A DNA stretch of 23,151 bases from a virus, in IMG/VR virus record IMGVR_UViG_3300046318_000397, positions 1 through 23,151 of that record. One strand, written 5' to 3'. Shown one piece after another: positions 1-7,248 of the stretch (position 1 is its first letter; each line of letters starts with the position of its first letter). Made by a program: the position numbers and the translations under genes. Under the pieces are notes generated by a model. That model searched no databases. It was not told the DNA's origin and was given only the letters and a program-made list of their open reading frames with translations.

Positions 1-3000
1 ATGTTTGCGTCTGCAACAGCACGATAGGCGGCGGAGGCCTCAGTACGGAGGTCGGCAAGTCTGGCCTGCTGGTTCTTGAACCACGTAGCACTACCACCTT
101 GCCCTTTGGGGGCTGTCATGGTCTGGGCAGCCAGGTAGGCGTCCCATGCTTTTGAAGCCTTGCTCTCAAGGTCATCAATAGCTTTAACGCCGGCACTCTT
201 AACTTCGCCGCCCCTAACCTTTGCCTCAGCCTCTGCCAAGGTGAGGCCCGTGCGTCGTAGTTCGTTCAACTTCTCCAAACGTGCAGCTTCATCGTTCAGA
301 GCTTTGATGACGTTGGTGTTATACAGGTCTGTGGCAGTCTGGGCTGTGTCGCTAGACTTGGACCTCCACCAGTCGTAACCTATCCACGCAACAGTAGCCA
401 AACCTACTGCCACGTTCAGGCCGGGGATTAGGCGGGCAAGTCCGAGCATGCCTGCAGCTTTGCCTGCTGTCGCTGCGTTTCCTGCAACGGTCGCTGCAGC
501 CTCTGCCGTTATAGCCGCAGTGTTGCGTACCGTCGCGGCGGTGTAGAGAGCCTTAGCTCCAACCAACACCTCCAAAACAGCTGCAGAACCCATCTGCACA
601 ACCTTCAAGGTTGTGTAGGCAGCGGCTGCGTAGCCAATTGCGGTGAGGTTTTGGCTCAGGACCATGCCCAAGCGGGCAACGCCTTCCACCATAACACTCA
701 AGCCCTGAATAAACTCAGGAGAGGCGAACGTGCGGCGCATGGAGTCCATTGTCACTAGCAAGGCGGGCTCCATCTCGCGGAAGGCCTCGTTCATGCTGGA
801 GCTGATGGTTGCCTTCAGGCTCTTGAACTGGTTTTCTGAAGTCTGCGCCAACTTAGCCGCGCTGATGGACGAAAAACCGTAGTAGTCAGACAACTCAGAC
901 TGCATCTGGGCCAACGCGTTGCCCATAGATTTTCCGGTACGGTCTACTTGAGTGTTGACCATATCCAGCAACTCGATAATGCCCTTGGCACCGCGTTCCG
1001 ACAAAACGGCTTGTAGGAAGTCCTTGCGAGCGGCACCGGTCATTGGGGCCATTTTTTCGTTCAAGTCCGATACAACCTGTATCAGGGGTTTGAAGTTTCC
1101 GTTGACATCCCGGGCCTCAATTCCTACAGATTTAAGGGCCTTAGCCACTGCTTGAGTTCTACCAGACAAGTCCGCATAGGCATTACGCAAGGCCGTACCT
1201 GCTGCTGAACCTTCAATACCTAACTGAGACATTGCAGCAATAGCAGTCGCTGTGTCTTCTAAGGACACCCCATACTGCTTGTGAATTACGGAGGCGGTTT
1301 TCATAGCCTCTGAGAAAGACTCTACGCTAGTGAGAGACATGGCAGACGCCTTAGACACTACGTCCGAGACTTTAGCAAAACCTTCAGCCCCCATACCGAA
1401 CGCCGTCGATACCGTCATCAACGTCTTTGCAGCGGTCTCAATATCTGTCGTACCTGCTACAGAGAAGTCAAGAACTGTCTTAGTCACAGCCAAGATTTCG
1501 TTTGCCTTCAGACCAGCCAAGGACAGGGACTTCATGGCGTTGGCGATTTCTATGGGACCGAACGGCCCCGACTTGCCCATGCGGTCAAGCTCGGCGCTGA
1601 GTCGAGACATCTCCTCAGCAGTGTTGCCGCCCAAGACCTTGATGACTTCCAAGGTGTGCGCTACCTGCATGCCTGTCTTAGCTGTCTGTACGAACCCGTT
1701 GGAGATAGCAGCACCAATGAACAGGGGTCCGAGGTTACCCCATGTCAACCACAGGGCGTTGAAGCCGGAGGCCAGACCGCGAACACCTGAATGCAGGTCG
1801 TTGGCACTGTCATTGGCCCGTCGGAACCCGTCAGACAGTTGCTTGAGGTCGTTCGGTGTAGGCTTAGTCGGGCCTGCTGGTGCTGCTGGAGCCTTAATCG
1901 GTGTCGCCCGCAGTGCGTTGTACGGTGTGTAGGAGCCGACGACTTCGTTGCCCGCGAGACGTTGGCCGGTGGTGCCGGTGTTTGCTCTGCGGGCCTGCTC
2001 GTTGGAAAGCCCCTCTTGCATTTGAGACTTTATCTGGGCTGCCAGAGTCTTCATCTCGTTTCGGTCTGGGACGCCAAGCAGCTTCCGGGTCTCGTCCAGA
2101 TTCATCTTTGTGGCGGAAGAAGCCCGGAGCTTCTCTTTGGAAAGCCCCTCTTGCATTTGAGACTTTATCTGGGCTGCCAGAGTCTTCATCTCGTTTCGGT
2201 CTGGGACGCCAAGCAGCATCCGGGTCTCGTCCAGATTCATCCTTGTCGCGGAGGCAGTGCGGGCGTTGGCAGTAGCCTCGATACGGGCCTGCTCCACCTT
2301 CTTGGCGGCCAGCTTGATAGCCTCAGCCTCTTTAGTGGCCATAGCCCCTATAAGTGCGATTCTGGTCTCGTCGGAGCCGGCCAGCACCTGTCCGCTGCCC
2401 TGTATGCCTTGGCGTACGGTGCCAACGAAGTCTGAGCCATATTTCTTAGTTGCCAGTTTTTCGGCGTCGGCTGACCCGCCCTCCAGCATCCGCCGAATAC
2501 TCTCGGAGCGTTTTTGGATATTCGCCAGCATGCGGCTGGAACCTTGGTCGCTGACCTGTTGCAACGCTGTGTTGGTGTCTGTCGCGTACTTGACATTCAA
2601 CAGCATATCGCGCTCAGATTCAGTCATGCTTTTGCGGCGTGCAGACAAGGCCTCTCGCTCAGCTTGTCTCTTTAGGCCCTCAGCTCTTTGGAATTCCTTT
2701 AGTTGGGCGGCTTGGAACCCTCCAATACCCACCTCCAAGTCTTTCCAGATTTTCAGCTCCTTTGCACTCATCTGACCTATTTTTGCCAACCGATGCTCAT
2801 AAGCATTTTTAAGGGCAGTGGTCTGAGCTCGTACCAGGTTCAGGCTCAGGCCTTCACCGTTAATCTGCTCTTGTAGCAGTTGTTTTTGAGCATCTTTGAA
2901 AGTTCCAGCTATACCCGTATCCCCAATACCCTTCATGGCTTCAGCCATGCGCCCCAAACTCGCTTTAGAGGTCTTGCCCAGACTTGCAAGGTTTGTGTCA

Positions 3001-3245
3001 AACTGGTCCGCGGACTTTATAAAGGTTCCAAACGCCTGCTCGGACGCCTGCACACCCTTCACTAAGGTCGGGGACGCAAAGGTCTTGGCAATGTCCACGC
3101 CTGCCGGTGCGGCAGCTTTCAGCAGGCCTGCGGCCTTAGTGGCGGCTGTGCCTAGCCCCTCGATTGCGGTCGCGCCCCGCTCAAGTGCCTGAATATCTTT
3201 CTCAGGGAAACTGGCATGAAATTCTAGGGTGTTGTCATCACTCAT
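1..3245 (-). CDS. Tape measure protein (3' end beyond the window)
   Basis: This reading frame stays open from an ATG at 3245 to the left edge, giving about 1081 residues with no stop seen. The start has AGGAG seven bases upstream. Tape measure proteins set tail length and line the tail tube. Residues about 1-480 are charged and helical. Residues about 490-770 match the TP901/PhageMin_Tail core, with features such as EIANAMKSLSLAGLKANEIL and GIEGSAAGTALRNAYADLSG. A hydrophobic stretch near residues 936-960 (ARLIPGLNVAVGLATVAWIG) is a likely membrane-active segment. Two 45-codon-period repeats lie around residues 332-414. The gene follows the frameshifted tail chaperones, the standard siphovirus position. 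Family assignment is firm; the C-terminal end is not visible. Confidence 0.93.
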   Translation of the reverse strand, partial: MSDDNTLEFHASFPEKDIQALERGATAIEGLGTAATKAAGLLKAAAPAGVDIAKTFASPTLVKGVQASEQAFGTFIKSADQFDTNLASLGKTSKASLGRMAEAMKGIGDTGIAGTFKDAQKQLLQEQINGEGLSLNLVRAQTTALKNAYEHRLAKIGQMSAKELKIWKDLEVGIGGFQAAQLKEFQRAEGLKRQAEREALSARRKSMTESERDMLLNVKYATDTNTALQQVSDQGSSRMLANIQKRSESIRRMLEGGSADAEKLATKKYGSDFVGTVRQGIQGSGQVLAGSDETRIALIGAMATKEAEAIKLAAKKVEQARIEATANARTASATRMNLDETRMLLGVPDRNEMKTLAAQIKSQMQEGLSKEKLRASSATKMNLDETRKLLGVPDRNEMKTLAAQIKSQMQEGLSNEQARRANTGTTGQRLAGNEVVGSYTPYNALRATPIKAPAAPAGPTKPTPNDLKQLSDGFRRANDSANDLHSGVRGLASGFNALWLTWGNLGPLFIGAAISNGFVQTAKTGMQVAHTLEVIKVLGGNTAEEMSRLSAELDRMGKSGPFGPIEIANAMKSLSLAGLKANEILAVTKTVLDFSVAGTTDIETAAKTLMTVSTAFGMGAEGFAKVSDVVSKASAMSLTSVESFSEAMKTASVIHKQYGVSLEDTATAIAAMSQLGIEGSAAGTALRNAYADLSGRTQAVAKALKSVGIEARDVNGNFKPLIQVVSDLNEKMAPMTGAARKDFLQAVLSERGAKGIIELLDMVNTQVDRTGKSMGNALAQMQSELSDYYGFSSISAAKLAQTSENQFKSLKATISSSMNEAFREMEPALLVTMDSMRRTFASPEFIQGLSVMVEGVARLGMVLSQNLTAIGYAAAAYTTLKVVQMGSAAVLEVLVGAKALYTAATVRNTAAITAEAAATVAGNAATAGKAAGMLGLARLIPGLNVAVGLATVAWIGYDWWRSKSSDTAQTATDLYNTNVIKALNDEAARLEKLNELRRTGLTLAEAEAKVRGGEVKSAGVKAIDDLESKASKAWDAYLAAQTMTAPKGQGGSATWFKNQQARLADLRTEASAAYRAVADAN
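2002..2117 (-). repeat. Tandem repeat copy 2 inside the tape measure gene
   Basis: This 116-base segment is repeated at 2137-2252 with three mismatches that I can count (in the cagctt/cagcat, catctt/catcct and tgtgg/tgtcg contexts). The period is 135 bases, exactly 45 codons, so the reading frame is kept. It encodes NLDETRKLLGVPDRNEMKTL and the residues that follow. Confidence 0.97.
2137..2252 (-). repeat. Tandem repeat copy 1 inside the tape measure gene
   Basis: This is the upstream copy in transcription order of the 135-base-period repeat. It encodes NLDETRMLLGVPDRNEMKTL and the residues that follow, about residues 332-369 of the tape measure protein. The near identity at DNA level, including silent positions, points to a recent duplication. 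Confidence 0.97.
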
Positions 3246-3270
3246 CGGGGGGCTCCTATGGAGCCCCGAT
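3244..3270 (-). promoter_or_regulatory. Hairpin covering the tape measure ribosome binding site
   Basis: The arms ggggctcc (3249-3256) and ggagcccc (3260-3267) form an 8-bp stem with a 3-base loop. An alternative pairing of atcgggg (3244-3250) with ccccgat (3264-3270) plus the inner ctcc/ggag extends it and takes in part of the start codon. On the minus-strand mRNA the AGGAG of the tape measure gene lies inside the stem. No U-tract follows, so it does not look like an intrinsic terminator; translational control is inferred. Confidence 0.7.
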
Positions 3271-3300
3271 TGTAGCGCGAATAGCTGGCGCAAAGGCCAG

Positions 3301-4025
3301 CTATTTGGTTTTTTCTGCTTTGAAATTCCTGTACGCCCTGTCCAGTACCTGTACGCCCCACCACAGGTCTTGTGCATCGTAATGCTCGATGCGGTGGTGT
3401 GCGCGGTAGGCGTTGAACTCAACAAGGGTTAGGCTGTTGACCTTTGCCATTGCCGATTGCCTTGTCTCTGACAACTCCCAGAACACCTGCAGCGTGTGCT
3501 GCAAGTAGGTTCTAACCCTAGGCCTGCGCTGCAGGGCGGCGGGACGTATGCCTGAATCTTCCTCGAACTTGAGGAGCTGGTCCAGTGATGGCCCCCACTC
3601 AAGCTCCCAGACCAGGCATTCCTCTAGTTTTTTGCGTCTTCGGCCTCTTGCTCGGCTTTGAAGGACTCAAAGTCTTCGCTCACGGACGAGATGTAACGGC
3701 GGAAATCTTTGACAGCCAACAGGCGTTTGGCGTTCTCTACGCTGTACTCAAGTTTCACGCCCTTGAGTGCTACATTGCCCTTCCAGCCCAAAAGGATTGT
3801 CTTGGCCATGACTTCACCCATCAGACTCTCATTCAAGGCTTCTGCAGCCTCGCCCTTGGCCTCCAGAGCTACCTTGTTGCGCTTGTACATACTAGCTAGC
3901 AAGCGGCTGTACTTGGGGTTACCTGAGCGAGCTACCAAGAAGCTGACGCCATTGCCGTACTCGACCCAGCGGCCTTCTTGTTCGGCTTTTTCATCGACAG
4001 CGAAAGTGGAAAAAATATCTAACAT
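3301..4025 (-). CDS. Tail assembly chaperone, -1 frameshift fusion (G-GT type)
   Basis: This is the predicted long product of the chaperone gene, complement(join(3301..3630,3630..4025)), 241 residues. Ribosomes slipping back one base on A AAA AAC (3633-3627) bypass the TAG at 3626-3624 and continue with LEECLVWELEWGPSLDQLL through to a stop at 3301-3303. The -1 frame is open throughout and adds 108 residues, which include HTLQVFWELSETRQSAM and end in a Lys-rich tail. In lambda, gpG and gpGT are made the same way and chaperone the tape measure during tail assembly. The position directly before the tape measure gene fits. The downstream part has no good independent ATG and ribosome binding site at its beginning, which supports fusion over a separate gene. 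Confidence 0.88.
3568..3615 (-). promoter_or_regulatory. Candidate frameshift-stimulating pseudoknot
   Basis: This lies 11 bases after the slippery site. Stem 1 pairs 3615-3610 with 3582-3577 (6 bp) and stem 2 pairs 3603-3598 with 3573-3568 (6 bp), in H-type order. A competing simple hairpin pairs GGAGCT (3607-3602) with AGCTCC (3578-3573). The spacer is a little longer than usual. The pairings were found by eye and no folding energy was computed. Confidence 0.5.
3624..4025 (-). CDS. Tail assembly chaperone, short form (G type)
   Basis: This is a 133-residue protein starting MLDIFSTFAVDEKAEQEG and ending EAEDAKN at TAG. I place the start at 4025 because AAGGA lies a few bases upstream in the spacing expected for a ribosome binding site; an in-frame ATG at 4076 has no such site and lies just after the terminator. 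The protein is charged and mostly helical, with the size of lambda gpG (about 14 kDa). It lies between the tail tube and tape measure genes, the diagnostic slot for siphovirus tail chaperones. Its last sense codons form the slippery sequence. Function is from position, size and the frameshift signal, not from a conserved motif. Confidence 0.85.
   Translation of the reverse strand: MLDIFSTFAVDEKAEQEGRWVEYGNGVSFLVARSGNPKYSRLLASMYKRNKVALEAKGEAAEALNESLMGEVMAKTILLGWKGNVALKGVKLEYSVENAKRLLAVKDFRRYISSVSEDFESFKAEQEAEDAKN
3627..3633 (-). other. Slippery heptamer A AAA AAC for -1 frameshifting
   Basis: In the zero frame the codons are GCA AAA AAC TAG, so the heptamer A AAA AAC fits X XXY YYZ exactly, one codon before the stop. 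Both decoding tRNAs can re-pair after a one-base backward slip. Downstream, minus-strand arms CTGGTC (3615-3610) and GACCAG (3582-3577) can form stem 1, while CTTGAG (3603-3598) and CTCAAG (3573-3568) can form stem 2 of an H-type pseudoknot. Confidence 0.88.
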
Positions 4026-4077
4026 AGGATTCCTTGTGGTGGTGGTTGGTTGATTCCGGTGCAGAGTATATCGCAAA

Positions 4078-4112
4078 TTAAAAAGGCTCCGAGAAATTTC
4101 TTTCCCGGAGCC
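4078..4112 (-). terminator. Intrinsic terminator after the tail tube gene
   Basis: On the minus strand GGCTCCG (4112-4106) and CGGAGCC (4091-4085) form a 7-bp GC-rich stem followed directly by TTTTTAATTT. It lies 34 bases after the tail tube stop and before the chaperone gene, so it should reduce transcription of the downstream tail genes relative to the abundant tube protein. Confidence 0.85.
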
Positions 4113-4145
4113 AAAAGGTTGGTACCACCCAACCCACCACGAAAT

Positions 4146-5360
4146 TTAGACTGCTGCCGCGCCAAAAGCGTCGATAAAGACTACCTTCTGCAAGGTAGCG
4201 TCTGCATTAGCAGCATCCCGTAGAGCGGTGAACTGTACGTCAGCCATCATGTCAGCATCCTTGCCTCCGGCGGTAATCTGGTAAGAAGAAATATTGACCA
4301 CAGGCAAGGAGAACACGTAGCCATTACCTGCACCGTCCATGGTAGAGAACGCCAACGATGTGTTGGTGTTAGCCACAAACTTGTCGAACAAGGTCTTGTC
4401 AGCAAAGTAGATGGACATGGAGCCGGTCAAAGAGATGGTGCCGCTACCGATGCCTACGCTACCCAGAGTGCAAAGGGCATCTTGCTCGCGCAGGGCGTTG
4501 TCATAGTCCAAGCTCAAGGACTTGACGAAAGTGCTGGACAGCGGTGTGCCGCCTTCCCACACTTGGCAGGAGCTGCCGGTCACGCCGGACTGGATGTCAA
4601 ACGAGTAGCTCGCCGTAGGGGTGCCGGGCAGGGCAGTCGCTGTGGTCATTGCAGCAGCCTTACCCATGAACGAGAAGTTGATGGTAGACAGGTTTCCAGA
4701 CTGGATGGAGATAGCCATCTTGCTAGGTGTCATACCTGTGAACGCCTCAAACACGCCCACGTCAGTCATGTTCTTCTCAATGGTGTAAGAAGTCTGGGTA
4801 ATGCCATGGCTCAAGCGGCGAGTCTGCACGGAGCAGGTTGCTACAGCACTGCCGACGGTTGCGGGAGTCCCGGCATCCAAGGTGATGACCGTGGAGGTGG
4901 GGGCCACGGTAGAGCTAACACGGAACAGCTTGCCGTTGTTGCCGCCGCCGGTAGTCAAACGGAACCACTGGCCGCGCTTCAAGTTTGTGAAGGCGCTGGT
5001 CGTGGTGGGGGCCACAGACGCGGTGATAGTCGTTGCAGTGAAGTCAGCAGTGAAGGTTGTACCGACGCCAGCAGTACCGTACACCGCGAAGGTGCTTTGC
5101 AGTGTGGACTCCATGAAGCGGTCATACTCGCGGTACTGCATTTCGCCGTTGAGGTCGCCAGAGGCTTTAGCGCCTGTGGGAATCATCGAAGAGATAGTGC
5201 GAGTGGAGTTGATTTCGGTAGACATCGCCTTGGTGATGTCGTAGTTCAGGCTCTCGCCAGTAATACGGACTTCGAGAGGGTTACCCGCGACAGGGGTTAC
5301 GCCGAAGGTTACTTCGGGGATATAGCGTACTTGTACAGCACTGGAACTTGCGAGAGGCAT
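4146..5360 (-). CDS. Major tail (tube) protein
   Basis: This 404-residue protein polymerises into the tail tube. The N-terminus (VRYIPEVTFGVTP, then EVRITGESLNYD and STEINSTRTI) is the typical opening of siphovirus tube proteins, with a matching beta-rich C-terminal half (LSLDYDNALREQDAL, ADVQFTALRDA). The usual size is about 150-300 residues; here a Thr/Val-rich stretch at about residues 90-185 (containing LKRGQWFRLTTGGGNNGKLF) looks like an inserted beta domain. AGGAG precedes the ATG at 5360. The gene has a candidate promoter upstream and a strong terminator downstream, so it may be made at its own level. Confidence 0.88.
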   Translation of the reverse strand: MPLASSSAVQVRYIPEVTFGVTPVAGNPLEVRITGESLNYDITKAMSTEINSTRTISSMIPTGAKASGDLNGEMQYREYDRFMESTLQSTFAVYGTAGVGTTFTADFTATTITASVAPTTTSAFTNLKRGQWFRLTTGGGNNGKLFRVSSTVAPTSTVITLDAGTPATVGSAVATCSVQTRRLSHGITQTSYTIEKNMTDVGVFEAFTGMTPSKMAISIQSGNLSTINFSFMGKAAAMTTATALPGTPTASYSFDIQSGVTGSSCQVWEGGTPLSSTFVKSLSLDYDNALREQDALCTLGSVGIGSGTISLTGSMSIYFADKTLFDKFVANTNTSLAFSTMDGAGNGYVFSLPVVNISSYQITAGGKDADMMADVQFTALRDAANADATLQKVVFIDAFGAAAV

Positions 5361-5396
5361 ATTGGACTCCTAGTAAAAGATGCTGAAGTTTGCCTC

Positions 5397-5425
5397 TTTA
5401 TCCGGAGCCTGTACCCCGTTTGCAA
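5397..5425 (-). promoter_or_regulatory. Candidate promoter for the tail tube gene
   Basis: On the minus strand TTGCAA (5425-5420) and GATAAA (5402-5397) are separated by 17 bases, each matching the sigma-70 hexamers at four of six positions. It sits in the 108-base gap before the tube gene. This is weak on sequence alone; the isolated gene with a strong terminator makes it more plausible. Confidence 0.25.
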
Positions 5426-5468
5426 CTGAGTGTGCTGCTCCTGTCACTACATGACTGACGACATACCT

Positions 5469-5882
5469 TTAGTTGTCATCTGCCCAGAACGGCACAAGCG
5501 CAGGATAGTAGACCCAGCCCTTGAACGGCTGCTCTCTGGCAAAGGATGCCATGCGGGTGCGTACGCCGCCAAACTGCGACTGTTGCAGGGCTCGGTAGAA
5601 GTGCTCAATCAAGGTGTAGGCCTTGGCAGTGCCTGAGCCCTCTTTGACGGCGGCTTGAAGGTGAATCTGGCCAATCTTGCGGTGAATTGGGTTCGTGCTC
5701 AAGTCAGCTTGTGCGCCGTCCAAGAACCGGATGTTCACCACCAAGAACGGGTCAAGCTGTGTGGAGGTATCGACAATAATCCGGTTGTCGTATTCAATCA
5801 CAAGCGGGTAGTCTGTAAAGCTGGCCTTGGCCGCTTCTACAGCAGTAACTATACTTTGACGGTGTTGTTCGAGTGTAGCCAT
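5469..5882 (-). CDS. Tail terminator-like protein
   Basis: This is a 137-residue protein starting MATLEQHRQSIVTAVEAAK. The ATG at 5882 overlaps the previous stop by one base (TGATG), so translation is probably coupled; a GTG one codon earlier is a less likely start. The N-terminal helix followed by YPLVIEYDNRIIVDTSTQ and VVNIRFLDGAQADL is typical of the small alpha/beta proteins that cap siphovirus tail tubes (lambda gpU role). It lies between the gp10-like completion protein and the tail tube gene, the usual slot for the tail terminator. The assignment rests on size, pattern and position. Confidence 0.68.
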   Translation of the reverse strand: MATLEQHRQSIVTAVEAAKASFTDYPLVIEYDNRIIVDTSTQLDPFLVVNIRFLDGAQADLSTNPIHRKIGQIHLQAAVKEGSGTAKAYTLIEHFYRALQQSQFGGVRTRMASFAREQPFKGWVYYPALVPFWADDN

Positions 5883-6412
5883 CACTTAATCCAGTTGTAT
5901 TTGTACTTCTGTATGATGTAGTCTACAAAAGCACGATTCTCTAAATGCCTGTGAACAGGCCTGTAATTGGGGTCCATGTCTCCGGTCTTGATGCTGCCGG
6001 AAATTGGGGAGGAGTTGACAAGTGTAACCTTGGTGTTGTACTTTATCGTGCTGATAACGGCCAGCCCACTTGCCAAGGGTTCCTGAATTGCTTCTGGGTG
6101 GCCAGCGTAACGCACTTTGTCATAGTAGGACTTAATCTGCTTCGGGTCCTTGATGTCCATGTTCTGATACTCAGTATCGAGCAGATTCTTGTACCAGTCC
6201 TTGGTGTAGCCTGTGTGCGGGTTGTTTGCTGTTACTACTTGCCAATTAGAAACGAAGTCTCCAGAATACTGTGGAGACTCCTTCAGAACTGCCTTCAAGA
6301 TTTGAGTTACTTTTCTCTTGACGAACTCGGTCGGCCTACTCTTGATGAGGGCTCTTTGGGCTTTAGTCTTGCTCAGAAACGAGTTTAAGTTCTTTACTTC
6401 AATTCCGGCCAT
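5882..6412 (-). CDS. HK97 gp10-like tail completion protein
   Basis: This is a 176-residue protein starting MAGIEVKNLNSFLSKTKAQR. I chose the ATG at 6412 because GAGG lies at good spacing and the ATG follows the upstream TGA by two bases; a start at 6442 would overlap the upstream gene more. The sequence has a basic helical N-terminus, then PQYSGDFVSNWQV, a pattern common to gp10-like/minor capsid proteins that join tail to head, and a C-terminal VTLVNSSPISGSI with a Pro/Arg/His-rich turn. Its position between the stopper-like and terminator-like genes agrees. Family assignment is likely but from pattern only. Confidence 0.68.
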   Translation of the reverse strand: MAGIEVKNLNSFLSKTKAQRALIKSRPTEFVKRKVTQILKAVLKESPQYSGDFVSNWQVVTANNPHTGYTKDWYKNLLDTEYQNMDIKDPKQIKSYYDKVRYAGHPEAIQEPLASGLAVISTIKYNTKVTLVNSSPISGSIKTGDMDPNYRPVHRHLENRAFVDYIIQKYKYNWIK

Positions 6413-6414
6413 GC

Positions 6415-7248
6415 TCAACCTCGACGGATGTGCAGGCTCCAAGCATCTTGGTCAGAGACTATGGCGACAATTCTCCAACTCTCAGAATTAACCACTACGT
6501 TTTGACCGACTACTGGGCTAACTGACGATTTAGCAACAACCAACGCCATGTCACCTGCCAAGTTGCTTGGGCTCGCTTGCGTACGAAACTCATAGACCTT
6601 GTAATAGTCCAAGAGGATTGACGGCACTGTCACGCTGGCTGCGCTGTAAGTGTCGAGCACGGGATTGTACACGCCAGTGCTGGTGAATGTGGAAGAAATT
6701 ACGCCGTAATCAATTTCGTCGCACTGGGCGGTCTTGAACCCCTCCAAAGACAAGTGGACGGTGCGCACCCTGTAGAGTGCCGGCCCTTGCTTGACGATGG
6801 TGCCCTTGGCGATGACTGCGTTCTTGCTGAAGTGGAACAGCCAGAACGGGTCATACTGGGCGTCAGTGACTCCGTTTACAGTGTCCTTGAGGTAGTCTCG
6901 TTGGCCGTGCTGCGCGGTGACTGCGGTACCCAAGCATGCTTGGCCAGGTGTCACAAGGCTGAACAGCCCGCTACTTGCCTTCATCCAGTGTGAGGCGCGG
7001 ATTGCTCCGCCGCGCCACTCGTCCAGTATCCCATCACCCACAACCCACATTTCATTCAGTATGTTGATTGCGGAATGCGTGGGAGAGGTGATGGAAGGGT
7101 CGATGCTCAACACCCGACGTTTAGCAGTGCTACCGTCGGGCGAGGCCTCTAGAAAGGTTGATACTTGGGCCTTGAACAGCAAGGCGTTGCTGTACGCATC
7201 GTAGACCGGGCAGGTATCGAATTTACGGGCTACGGTCTTCAGCTTCAT
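6415..7248 (-). CDS. Probable head-tail stopper/joining protein
   Basis: This is a 277-residue protein whose ATG at 7248 overlaps the end of the connector gene by four bases (7245-7248), indicating translational coupling. The C-terminal part (MALVVAKSSVSPVVGQNVVV, then WRIVAIVSDQDAWSLHIRRG) resembles the small beta-barrel domain of head-closure/stopper proteins, where a short ...V.G..v...g..w.I... pattern is common. The first about 170 residues (SIDPSITSPTHSAINILNEM, WLFHFSKNAVIAKGTIV) are unrecognised and make it longer than the usual 100-130 residue stopper. Role is inferred mainly from order: connector, this gene, gp10-like, terminator-like, tube. Confidence 0.55.
   Translation of the reverse strand: MKLKTVARKFDTCPVYDAYSNALLFKAQVSTFLEASPDGSTAKRRVLSIDPSITSPTHSAINILNEMWVVGDGILDEWRGGAIRASHWMKASSGLFSLVTPGQACLGTAVTAQHGQRDYLKDTVNGVTDAQYDPFWLFHFSKNAVIAKGTIVKQGPALYRVRTVHLSLEGFKTAQCDEIDYGVISSTFTSTGVYNPVLDTYSAASVTVPSILLDYYKVYEFRTQASPSNLAGDMALVVAKSSVSPVVGQNVVVNSESWRIVAIVSDQDAWSLHIRRG

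Noticed and set aside
1791-2435. Open plus-strand frame of 214 codons with internal repeats
   Set aside because: It is the antisense shadow of the tape measure gene; the repeats are those of the real gene and the protein shows no plausible family features.
4482-5429. Long plus-strand open frame of 315 codons opposite the tail tube gene
   Set aside because: The tube gene on the other strand has a good ribosome binding site, family features and terminator; the plus frame is His/Gly/Arg-rich and has no such support.
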